Positions 27,295 to 34,506 of a stretch of DNA of 64,000 nucleotides are shown in pieces. Source of the stretch: Actinosynnema sp. ALI-1.44 (GTDB lineage Bacteria > Actinomycetota > Actinomycetes > Mycobacteriales > Pseudonocardiaceae); NCBI RefSeq assembly GCF_001984155.1, contig NZ_MTQO01000023.1, forward strand, positions 1 through 64,000, written 5' to 3'. Each line of letters opens with the position of its first letter. Positions within the stretch are counted from its first letter, which is position 1. The notes under the pieces were generated by a model. That model made no database searches. It was not told where the DNA came from and worked only from the letters and a program-made list of their open reading frames with translations. The translations under genes and the position numbers were made by a program.

Positions 27295-27848
27295 CGCCGG
27301 CTTCCGCAACGTCCAATCCAGACAGTCGATCAACGAGACGGACTGCGCCTGACACCGACGCTCGACGAGCTCATCACCCGCCAACGCGTGATGGACGACT
27401 CGGTCGGCCACAGCCGCGAGGTCGACCGGATGACGTTCGGGCAGCCCGCTGTCGCTGCGGGCAAGCAGGAACAGCCCTTTCAGGAGCGAGTCGAGGCGAC
27501 GGTTGGCGGCGCGCTCGGGTCTGCCTGCGGTAGTCAGATGCCTGCACCGGCAAGCACCGCGCGCCTGCGACGACGGCGTCGACGATCGCCACTTCGTCGT
27601 CCTCACCACTGCCGGAGCTGAAACCGGAACTCAACGCGATCGGCAATCTCCTCGGCTCCTGCGTCCCCCACCTCAAGGGCGAGCCGATCGGTCGGGCCGT
27701 CAACTGCGCGACGTTCATGCCGAGTGTGGCCGAAGTGATCAGCAAGGTCGAGCAGAAGGCGGATCGGCTGCCAGAAGCGGCTGCCCAGGATGATGCCGAT
27801 ACGGATCATTGGTGTTTCCTCTCGCTGCTCGGCTGCCGAAATGGCTTC
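27295..27848. other. 554-bp graveyard of gene fragments
   Basis: Minus strand 27325-27522 reads like the region after the His box of a sensor kinase (LDSLLKGLFLLARSDSGLPE, then HPVDLAAVADRVV). Minus strand 27780-27809 has a good ribosome site (GAGAGGAA) and MIRIGIILGS, the typical start of NADPH-dependent FMN reductases, and then loses similarity. Plus strand 27615-27770 has an unassigned open stretch (AIGNLLGSCVPHLKGEPIGR). None is a complete gene. Confidence 0.45.
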
Positions 27849-29426
27849 TCAGCTCCAGGCGAACAGGTCCTGCCGTAGGCCCATCGCCTTGAAGAGGTAA
27901 TCGCGCGACGTTTCGAGCTTCCGGCGTAACCGGTCCAGGTTCGCGTCGAGCAGCCGCCCGTTCCACTTGCGCACTTTGCCGGCGACGATCACGGTTTCGA
28001 CGTTGGTGCGGTCCATGAGCGAGACGACCGCCCCCGGCACGCTGTTGAGCGGGGCCACGTTGAGTGCGGTGGCGTCGAGGATGACGATATCGGCTTCCTT
28101 GCCGGGCGTGAGCGTGCCGGTCTTGCCGTCGAGGCCGAGATGCTTGGCGCCGTTGATGGTCGCGTAGCGCAGCATGTCGCGGACGGTGAGGAGTGCCGGC
28201 GTGCCCGGAGCCGGCGTCGGCCAGTTGTTGGGCGGTACGAGGTCGCCTTGGTCCAGAATCATCTGGTTGACGAGCATCCGCTGCATGGTCATCGCGGACC
28301 GCATCAGCGTGAACGGGTCCGCGGCCATCGTCGTCTCGACGTCGGAGCTCAGCGAAGGTTCCATGCCGAGTTCCTGCATCTTGAGGATCGGCGGGGTGCC
28401 GTGCCGCATGGTCATCTCGATCGGGAAGGCCAGCGAGACCTGCGCGCCGGCGTCCCGCAACCGCTGCCATGTCTGGTCGGACATGCCGGTCATGTGGATG
28501 AAAAGATTGTCCGGCCCCACCCTGACCCCGCTCTTGCCCTGGGCGAGATCGTCGAGAACGAGCCGCATCCCCCACGAGCCGACGGAATGCGCGGCGATCA
28601 TCAGATCCAGCTCACGGGCGATCGCCCAAGCCCGGGTGTACACCTGCTCGCCGAGGTGGAGTTCGCCGCCCATGACCATGCTCACCAACTGGTCGTTGGA
28701 CGAGAACCACGTGTCCCTGATGCGGTAGGCGTCTTGCGGGTACCGGGCTGCCGCGCGGCCGTCGCCCTCGAAGAAGCCGAACGCCGAACGCCGCCCGGTG
28801 TCGACGAGCGCCTGGATCGCCGCGTCGGTGTGCTCGGGGGAGTGGTGGATCTGCGAGACGTCGAGCACCGTCGTGACACCGGTGTCGAGCTGCGAGAGCC
28901 CTGCGAACAACGAGTTGATGTAGACGTCCTCCGGCCGGTAGACCTTCGCGAACCCCTGCAGGATGTGCTCGCCGTAGTTCGGGTACGAGCTCGGCGAGCC
29001 GGAGTGATCGTCGCGGAGCAGGCCGTTGGCGAGAAACGCTCGCTCCGCGGTTTCGAACAGGTGGTGGTGCGTGTCGACGAAGCCCGGCAGGACGATGCGC
29101 CCGCGCGCGTCGATCACGCCGGCGCCGGCGGCGCGGATGTCGGGCCGGATCTCGACGATCTTGCTGCCCTCGACCAGGACGTCGGCGACCTCGAAGTCGC
29201 CGACGTTCTGGTCCATGGACATCACCGCACCACCGCGAATGACGTAGCGGCGTCCCCGGCTCCCGCTGTCCTTCGGTGGCTGGTCACCGGCGCGCGCCTC
29301 GGCATCGCCGGCCGCGAACAGGCCCGCTCCGGCGGCGACCACCGCGGAGGACTTCAGAAAGTCGCGCCGCCCGGTTCGTGGAGCGGGCCGCTCCTGCGGC
29401 TCGCCATCGTCCTGTCGGTTGCTCAT
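27849..29426 (-). CDS. Tat-exported amidohydrolase
   Basis: 525 residues. A twin-arginine signal (GRRDFLKSSAVVAAGAGLFA) shows export in folded form. The amidohydrolase core has DARGRIVLPGFVDTHHHLFE with the metal-binding H-x-H, IAAHSVG (His), LFIHMTGMSD (His) and LSSDVET with the catalytic Asp, then NGAKHLGLDGKTGTLTPGKE as in atrazine-chlorohydrolase/cytosine-deaminase type enzymes. The substrate is unknown, probably an N-heterocycle or other deaminable or dechlorinable compound. AGAAGG precedes ATG 29426. It is divergent from a MarR gene with two operator copies between them, which predicts substrate-induced expression. Confidence 0.92.
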   Translation of the reverse strand: MSNRQDDGEPQERPAPRTGRRDFLKSSAVVAAGAGLFAAGDAEARAGDQPPKDSGSRGRRYVIRGGAVMSMDQNVGDFEVADVLVEGSKIVEIRPDIRAAGAGVIDARGRIVLPGFVDTHHHLFETAERAFLANGLLRDDHSGSPSSYPNYGEHILQGFAKVYRPEDVYINSLFAGLSQLDTGVTTVLDVSQIHHSPEHTDAAIQALVDTGRRSAFGFFEGDGRAAARYPQDAYRIRDTWFSSNDQLVSMVMGGELHLGEQVYTRAWAIARELDLMIAAHSVGSWGMRLVLDDLAQGKSGVRVGPDNLFIHMTGMSDQTWQRLRDAGAQVSLAFPIEMTMRHGTPPILKMQELGMEPSLSSDVETTMAADPFTLMRSAMTMQRMLVNQMILDQGDLVPPNNWPTPAPGTPALLTVRDMLRYATINGAKHLGLDGKTGTLTPGKEADIVILDATALNVAPLNSVPGAVVSLMDRTNVETVIVAGKVRKWNGRLLDANLDRLRRKLETSRDYLFKAMGLRQDLFAWS

Positions 29427-29558
29427 GGTGTGCCTTCTCTTCCTGTGTGCGCGTGGGCTGATCACGCCCCACCCGTTCGTTTCAGCGGTACTGCAAGCGG
29501 GCCTGGCGAGGGACGACGGTGCGCCGCACGGTTTCCACCGGTGCGCCCTCCCACCATC

Positions 29559-29620
29559 GAGTTGATGTGTCACCTCAACGGTACGCCGCTGAGTTGACTT
29601 GTCAACTCGTGAGATATGAT
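29559..29620 (+). promoter_or_regulatory. Two MarR operator copies and leaderless marR promoter
   Basis: GAGTTGACTTGTCAACTC (29591-29608) is a perfect 8+2+8 palindrome. GAGTTGATGTGTCACCTC (29559-29576) is a second copy differing at three positions, with centres exactly 32 bp (three helical turns) apart. TATGAT (29615-29620) is a near-consensus -10 whose next ATG at 29627 is the MarR start, so that transcript is probably leaderless and the palindrome covers its -35 region. Confidence 0.75.
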
Positions 29621-29626
29621 GACGCT

Positions 29627-30094
29627 ATGGAGCACCAGGGACTGACCGAACGCGAACTCCGCGCATGGCGGGTCTCCTTCCAGATGCTGGAACTACTGCG
29701 GACGCGCATCGAGCAGCAGCTCCAGGCCAGTAGTGGTCTGTCCAACGCCGACTACACCGTGCTCGCGTTGCTGTCCGAGGCGCCGGACGGGCGGATGCGC
29801 GCCTACGAGCTCAGCAGGGTGGCCGGCTGGGAGAAAAGCCGCCTGCACCACCAGCTCACCCGGATGTGCAAGCGGGGCCTGGTCACCCGGGAACGGTGCG
29901 GCTCCCGCGGCATGGACGCGGTGATCACAGCGAAAGGCCTCGCCGCGCTCAAAGAAGCCGCGCCCAACCACGCCGAGGAGGTCCGGCGCCTGGTCATCGA
30001 CCGCCTCACACCCGAAGAGCTCGACCAGTTCGCCGATATCGCCACCAAGGTCCTCGGCAATCTGCAAGCAGACCAGCCGCCCCTCCAGCCTTGA
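29627..30094 (+). CDS. MarR-family regulator of the divergent amidohydrolase
   Basis: 155 residues with a winged-helix core: NADYTVLALLSEAPDGRMRA, YELSRVAGWEKSRLHHQLTR and the wing KRGLVTRERCGSRGMDAVIT. This matches MarR repressors, which bind palindromes as dimers and release them on binding phenolic or other small ligands. The C-terminal dimerisation helix is LTPEELDQFADIATKVL. It starts 7 nt after a TATGAT box without a ribosome site, consistent with a leaderless message. The gene probably represses both itself and the amidohydrolase at 27849. Confidence 0.92.
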   Translation: MEHQGLTERELRAWRVSFQMLELLRTRIEQQLQASSGLSNADYTVLALLSEAPDGRMRAYELSRVAGWEKSRLHHQLTRMCKRGLVTRERCGSRGMDAVITAKGLAALKEAAPNHAEEVRRLVIDRLTPEELDQFADIATKVLGNLQADQPPLQP

Positions 30095-30163
30095 TCATTC
30101 CGGTGTGATCCACTATGGACACTCGTATGCGAAAACTATTCTTGGATATGCCGGAACCCATGA

Positions 30164-30454
30164 ATCCGGTTCCTTGACGGTCCCGAAGCGAAGAAGACTT
30201 TGGAGTCGCTGCACGAAGCGTGGGCCAAGCCCGGCGTCAAGCTGCCGCCGCAGGCGGAGGTCAAGGTGACCGGCGTGGTCCCCCAAGGCGATACCGCCAC
30301 GGTGACGGACGCTGCTATCAGCGTTGACGGCCGCACGTTGCGCGAGCTCGCACTCATCGGTGCGACCGGCAACGTCGAATCGTTCAGTGTCAGCCTGGAA
30401 GTGAAGAAGCGCAACGGGGCCTGGTACGTCGGCGACCTCCAGATCAGGCTCTGA
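30164..30454 (+). pseudogene. 3' remnant of an NTF2-like/MTB12-like exported protein
   Basis: The open frame begins after a stop at 30161 and reads GPEAKKTLESLHEAWAKPG, PPQAEVKVTGVVPQGDTATV and VKKRNGAWYVGDLQIRL before the stop. This is the cone-like beta-sheet end of small secreted NTF2-like proteins such as those related to mycobacterial MTB12. The signal peptide and first helices are missing; only a weak TTG could start it. It is probably a 5'-truncated gene rather than an expressed one. Confidence 0.5.
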
Positions 30455-30754
30455 CCTGCGTCGAGTCCTGTACCGATCGGGAAATCGTCGCTGGAGGTCG
30501 AGCGGCTTACCGGTATTCGCTGAGGAGTCCATTAAGGACCTGGAGTGCAGTTGACAGTCGGTGAGCACCTCGAGCGCGTGTGATTCGTTGAGGTTACCAA
30601 CCACCGCAAGCTGCGTCGGTGAAGAGCCGGGGTGGCGAGCGTTGCGGAAAAGGCGTGCCGTGAGTGCGTCAGTAGACGATGCACGAGCTCGGGCGTCTGG
30701 TGGGTCTTGCCACCAATGCGGATGCGGCGGCGGGCGGGATGCAGGTTGGCGAGG
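30455..30754. other. 300-bp spacer, no gene recognised
   Basis: Both strands have short open frames but none with family features. The stretch lies between a gene remnant and the end of the SCO4225-like gene. Confidence 0.4.
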
Positions 30755-31096
30755 TCAGGGGGTCGGGGCGTGGCGCACGGATGACGGTCGGCGCCTGCGG
30801 ACTGCGCGGACGACCGCGCCCAGGATGACGGAGTTGACGAGCGCGCCGAGCGCGATTCCCAGGTAGAAGGGGACGTCGGTGGGAATCCAGCTCAGCGCGA
30901 CGGTGAAGAGCATGTTCAACGGGGCGGTCAGCACCATGGGCACGACATAGACCATGGAAGCGTCGGCGTGACTCATGAAAAGGTCTTCCCAGAGCGCGAA
31001 TCCGGCCGTGAGGACCACTGCGGCAAGGTAGCAGCGCGAAAGCCAGTTGTTCGCGGCAAGGGCGAGCACGGCACGGCTGCGGCGAGAGGAACTCAC
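30755..31096 (-). CDS. SCO4225-like small membrane protein
   Basis: 113 residues with three hydrophobic segments: CYLAAVVLTAGFALWEDLF, VYVVPMVLTAPLNMLFTVAL and YLGIALGALVNSVILGAVV. The SHADAS motif after the first helix and the LTAPLN motif in the second fit the SCO4225 family of streptomycete membrane proteins of unknown function. The C-terminus is strongly basic (RRRRPSS). GTG 31096 is chosen because GGAG lies 6 nt upstream; a TTG at 31120 is possible but lacks a ribosome site. The gene stands alone. Confidence 0.72.
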   Translation of the reverse strand: MSSSRRSRAVLALAANNWLSRCYLAAVVLTAGFALWEDLFMSHADASMVYVVPMVLTAPLNMLFTVALSWIPTDVPFYLGIALGALVNSVILGAVVRAVRRRRPSSVRHAPTP

Positions 31097-31375
31097 GGTG
31101 TTCTCCGATCTGCTGGTCAAGGCTGGGCACTTTCCGCACGATGCCGGTGGAGCCAGTCATCACAATGTCAGGGACGCGGGGGCGCGGCAGGAGTTGCGCT
31201 ACGCCAGTGACATCCAGTCACTCAAAAGTCCATGATAGACTGGGCATCTCGGGCGGGCTGTGACAATCGGCGCATGAGCAGTATCTCCGGCGTAGCAACG
31301 GCTAATTCCGGGTGGGCATGCACCATCCCCTGTCGCCAACGGAATCAGCCAGGCCATGGCGGAAATTCGCCATCT

Positions 31376-31522
31376 GAAAAGACATGGCGCGCGATCCGCG
31401 CACGAACGCGGCTCGACCGGTGTGAAGTGCGCGGATGGACGGGCTGGCACCGGCGCACGACGCTGGCGATGGCTGTGCAACTGGCCAGCGAGCTGATCGA
31501 AGAGGGCATGCCGGTCGCGTAG
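31376..31522 (+). mobile_element. IS701-type transposase C-terminal remnant
   Basis: The last 48 codons of a plus-strand frame read RARTRLDRCEVRGWTGWHRR, then TTLAMAVQLASELI before the stop. The GLDHYEVR-x-WTGWHRH-x-TLAM pattern is the hallmark C-terminus of actinobacterial IS701-family DDE transposases. Several conserved positions have decayed (DRC for DHY, HRR for HRH). No upstream transposase body or terminal repeats are visible. Confidence 0.7.
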
Positions 31523-31534
31523 AACCGCTTTCAG

Positions 31535-31573
31535 GTCCCGACAGTAGCGGCGATGTGTCGCTACTGTCGGGAC
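31535..31573. promoter_or_regulatory. 15-bp perfect inverted repeat abutting the GPP34 start codon
   Basis: GTCCCGACAGTAGCG (31535-31549) and CGCTACTGTCGGGAC (31559-31573) pair exactly around a 9-nt loop; the GPP34 ATG begins at 31575. In RNA the hairpin would occupy the whole ribosome-binding region. It also sits 13 nt after the stop of the transposase remnant, so it might be that element's terminator. Confidence 0.7.
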
Positions 31574-31574
31574 C

Positions 31575-32234
31575 ATGGCGCTTGCGCACGAACTTCTCCT
31601 GCTGATGCTCGACGACATGGACGGCAAGGTTTTGGCTCGTCCGACCGTGGCGGACGCCGCGCTCGCCGGTGCGGTACTCGTCGAGCTGACCGCGCGCGGT
31701 CAGGTCGGCATTACGGTCAAGGGTGAAGCGGGCAGAAAAGGCCGCCTGGTGGTGCGTTCCCACCGGCCTCTGCCGGAACCCGTGCTGCAACACGGGTTGC
31801 AGGCCGTTCACGACCTCCAGGGCCGCAAACCGCGGGCCGCGATCTCGCGGCTGGCGCAGGGAGTGCGCGACCAACTGGCCGGAGATCTGGTGCAGGCGGG
31901 CATCGTGCGACAAGAGTCGATCAAGCTGATGGGACTGTTCACCTTCCACCGCTTTCCCGCCGTCAACATTGCCGCCAAGGCCAAGCTGCGGTACCAGCTG
32001 TCGCTCGTGCTGTCCGGTGAGACGCGGCCAGATCTGTGGACCGGGACGTTGATCGCGTTGCTGTACGCGGCGAACGTCGACACTCAGGTCATCACCACGC
32101 CGGACAAGCGAGCGGCCGCTCGGCGGGCGAAGGAGATCGCGCGCGGCTCGTGGGCGGCCGAAGCCGTCCAGGCCATGCAGGCCGCCGTGATCGCGGCGGT
32201 CCACAGGGCGAGCGCGGCGGACAGCGCTGGCTGA
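31575..32234 (+). CDS. GOLPH3/VPS74 family protein (GPP34)
   Basis: 219 residues with the GPP34 start pattern (AHELLLLMLDDMDGKVL), the ALAGAVLVELTARGQV helix and a long all-helical body ending with a positively charged region. In eukaryotes the family binds phosphatidylinositol-4-phosphate at the Golgi. Actinobacteria carry many copies whose role is unknown, probably peripheral membrane association. There is no signal peptide or membrane segment. No ribosome site is visible, because a 15-bp palindrome fills the 40 bp before the ATG. Either the message is leaderless with the palindrome as operator, or translation is gated by the hairpin. Confidence 0.88.
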   Translation: MALAHELLLLMLDDMDGKVLARPTVADAALAGAVLVELTARGQVGITVKGEAGRKGRLVVRSHRPLPEPVLQHGLQAVHDLQGRKPRAAISRLAQGVRDQLAGDLVQAGIVRQESIKLMGLFTFHRFPAVNIAAKAKLRYQLSLVLSGETRPDLWTGTLIALLYAANVDTQVITTPDKRAAARRAKEIARGSWAAEAVQAMQAAVIAAVHRASAADSAG

Positions 32235-32363
32235 CCAGATCGCACGAAAGGCCGTGCATGAATTGTCGAGCATGCACGGCTATCCACCCGCGCCACGATC
32301 ACCAACGTCGGCATGGCCGAGGCACTGGCCAATCCGGTGCGGCAGCTGACCGGGAGGAATCCG

Positions 32364-32734
32364 ATGAACAAGGCCGTACGCGACTGGCCAGTGCCGCTGT
32401 GCTGGCTGTCGTCGCCTGTGTTGTCACAGCGTGTGGTTCCGCGTCGTCGGCACCGGCTGGCGCGTCGCCGACCTAGCACCCGCTCGCTTCCCGCGTGAGC
32501 CTGGTCCAGGAGACGCCCGGCAGTGGCGGTCCGACGGTTGAACCGGACTGCGAGTGGCGTGGTGCACAGAAGTTCGTGCGGGTGCTCGGCGGACTGCACA
32601 TCGGCGGAGTCGACCGCTCAGCGCTCTACCTGCGTGAGGCGGAGAAGCGGCCGCTGGGGGAGAGCTTCGAAACCAGTGATTCTCGACAAGTTGTATCGCC
32701 GTTGCGCCGCGAATCCGCGCTTCAGCGCCGATGA
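32364..32734 (+). pseudogene. Decayed lipoprotein gene
   Basis: GGGAGGAA and ATG 32364 form a good start, but after a few codons the lipoprotein signal (RLASAAVLAVVACVVTACGS) continues in another frame, implying a one-base indel. That frame meets a TAG after GASPT, and then stays open through PDCEWRGAQKFVRVLGGLHI and LYLREAEKRP to 32734. The features are those of a small exported lipoprotein broken by one frameshift and one nonsense mutation. The family is not recognised. Confidence 0.5.
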
Positions 32735-32890
32735 GTCCACATTCGCGCCCGCCGAAGTGCAATCGGCTGGCTCTTCCCAGACGAGGGTGTAGTGCCTGTC
32801 GGGCTGTGCCCACGCACTTGAAAGTGCCTTTTGCAGGCCCTCTCTTACTCACTCATGATGGGGTTACGCACTACCAGTGAGGTGAGGAAG

Positions 32891-33574
32891 ATGGTTGAGC
32901 AGGCGGCACGATCCAAGGGATCGCAGGTCGTCATCGAGGTGTGGGCCGACCTGGGCTGCCCTTGGTGCTACGTCGGAAAGCACCGGCTGCAGGCCGCGAT
33001 CTCACAGCGCCCGGACGCGGATCGGTTCAAGATCATGATGCGATCCTTCGAACTGGACCCGAGGGCGCCGCAGGAACTGGAGAAGAACGAGGAGAGCTTC
33101 ATCCGGACCCACGGCGGCACCGCCGCCCACGTCCTCCAGGCGGAGCGCCAGATGCAAGCCATGGCTCGCGAGGAGGGGCTCGAGTACTCCCTGGACCGCC
33201 TGAACGCCAACACGTTCGACTTGCACCGCGTGGTGCAGTACGCCAACGATCAGGGCCGCGGGTTCGAGTTCTTCTCCGACGTCCAGGACGGCTTCTTCGA
33301 GGGCACCCTCAACCCCTACAACTCGGGTGCTCTGGCAGGCGTCGCGGAGTCGGTCGGGCTGGGTGGGCAGCGAGTGCGCGAGATCCTCACGAGCAACGAG
33401 TACGCCGACCGTGTGCGCGCCGACCGCCGCGAGGGTGTGGAGCTGGGCGCGACCGGCGTTCCGTTCGTTGTCCTCGACCGCCGGGTGGCCGCCCCGGGCG
33501 CACAGAAGGTCGCTGTCTACGCCCAGTTGCTGGAGCAGGTGGCCGGGCCCGTACCGAGTGAGCGTGTGTCATGA
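32891..33574 (+). CDS. DsbA-family (FrnE-like) oxidoreductase
   Basis: 227 residues of the thioredoxin-fold DsbA/FrnE family: VIEVWADLGCPWCYVGKHRL with the CPWC active site, then a helical insert (LNANTFDLHRVVQYANDQGR) and the cis-Pro loop GATGVPFVVLDRR. FrnE-type proteins are cytoplasmic disulfide isomerases or polyketide-associated enzymes. There is no signal peptide, so it acts in the cytosol. Start 32891 has GAGGAAG just upstream. The stop overlaps a small downstream frame by ATGA. A divergent-convergent HxlR regulator follows, a common pairing with redox enzymes. Confidence 0.9.
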   Translation: MVEQAARSKGSQVVIEVWADLGCPWCYVGKHRLQAAISQRPDADRFKIMMRSFELDPRAPQELEKNEESFIRTHGGTAAHVLQAERQMQAMAREEGLEYSLDRLNANTFDLHRVVQYANDQGRGFEFFSDVQDGFFEGTLNPYNSGALAGVAESVGLGGQRVREILTSNEYADRVRADRREGVELGATGVPFVVLDRRVAAPGAQKVAVYAQLLEQVAGPVPSERVS

Positions 33575-33771
33575 GCAAGGCGAAGGACGAACCTCAGATC
33601 GTGGCGGCTCCCGCCAGCGGGTGGTGCGATCCCAACGCCGGAGGGTGCCACATCGACACCGCCGACGAGGCAGCGAGCGCTGAGGCGAACAACAACAAGG
33701 ATGCCGCGGGCGATGTGCCCGACGCTACGACCGATGAGCGCCACCGACACCTCAGCCTGCCGACGCGCTGA
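33571..33771 (+). CDS. Small Cys-containing protein coupled to the FrnE-like gene
   Basis: 66 residues starting at an ATG that overlaps the oxidoreductase stop by 4 nt. The centre reads GWCDPNAGGCHID, two cysteines six residues apart, in an otherwise acidic and polar sequence (EANNNKDAAGD). No family is recognised; it could be a redox partner or metal-binding peptide. The last 20 nt overlap the end of the HxlR gene on the other strand. Its coding status rests mainly on the overlap. Confidence 0.42.
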   Translation: MSKAKDEPQIVAAPASGWCDPNAGGCHIDTADEAASAEANNNKDAAGDVPDATTDERHRHLSLPTR

Positions 33772-34174
33772 CCGCGGCCTTGGCTCGGCCGACTCCGGTC
33801 AGCTCGCTGGCGGCCCGGTTGCCGGCGATCTCGCTGTGGTGGGTGGCGGCCCAATCGACCATCGCCATCACCGCGTCGATCAGCGATCGACCTAGGTCCG
33901 TCAGCTCGTACTCCACTCGCGGCGGAACCTCGGCGTACGCGGTCCGGGTGATCAGGCCGTCGCGCTCGAGATGCTTGAGCGTCTGGGTCAGCATCCGCTG
34001 GGAGATCCCGGGGATGCTCGCCTGCAAGTCGGAGTAGCGCAGCGAGCCTGCGCTCAGGGTGCTGATGGTCAACACCGTCCACTTGTCGCCGATACGGTCA
34101 AGCACCTCACGGATGAAGGCGCTGTCCTCCGGCCATGTCCGGCACGGACCACTGATCTGTTGCGCTGACGCCAT
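33752..34174 (-). CDS. HxlR-family transcriptional regulator
   Basis: 140 residues with the HxlR winged helix: CRTWPEDSAFIREVLDRIGD, KWTVLTISTLSAGSLRYSDL, QASIPGISQRMLTQTLKHLE and wing RTAYAEVPPRVEYELTDLGR. HxlR proteins often control quinone, aldehyde or azo reductases and respond to thiol modification or electrophiles. GAGGT lies 9 nt before ATG 34174. It is divergent from a truncated azoreductase gene at 34313 and converges on the FrnE-like gene, both plausible former or present targets. Confidence 0.92.
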   Translation of the reverse strand: MASAQQISGPCRTWPEDSAFIREVLDRIGDKWTVLTISTLSAGSLRYSDLQASIPGISQRMLTQTLKHLERDGLITRTAYAEVPPRVEYELTDLGRSLIDAVMAMVDWAATHHSEIAGNRAASELTGVGRAKAAVSASAG

Positions 34175-34312
34175 CTCGATCACCTCACATCCGGGTGCGA
34201 CCGCACTCCCAGTATGTAACGCCTGCGGGCGACCACGCACCAATCCACGACTCCGGTCCGCGCTCGGATCACCGGAGCGCGCTCTCACATCACTCTGTAA
34301 GGAACCCCATCC

Positions 34313-34501
34313 ATGTCTTACCTGCTTCGCATCGACTCCTCCGCGCTCGGCGAGGCCCCGGCCTCCCGCCAGGTCGCCCAGTCCTTCGTCGACGGCTGGG
34401 ACGGCAAGGTTGTTCACCGCGACCTCGCCGCCGCACCCGTGCCCCACCTCAGCGCGGCCGGTATCACCGCACGCGTCACACCCCCATTCGCCGGAGAGTG
34501 A
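34313..34501 (+). pseudogene. Truncated FMN-dependent NADH-azoreductase
   Basis: AAGGAA 8 nt before ATG 34313 begins a frame whose first 56 residues match azoreductases (YLLRIDSSALGEAPASRQVA, then VVHRDLAAAPVPHLSAAGIT). After ARVTPPFAGE it stops, where about 150 more residues with the flavin site would be expected. The stop is followed 6 nt later by the GTG of an FAD monooxygenase, so a deletion seems to have removed the rest and placed the monooxygenase behind the azoreductase promoter and HxlR control. Confidence 0.72.
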
Positions 34502-34506
34502 TCACT

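Noticed and set aside
26059-27609. 516-codon minus-strand frame opposite the PLP enzyme
   Set aside because: Most of it is antisense to the PLP enzyme. Only its first part (27325-27522) resembles a kinase piece and is reported as debris.
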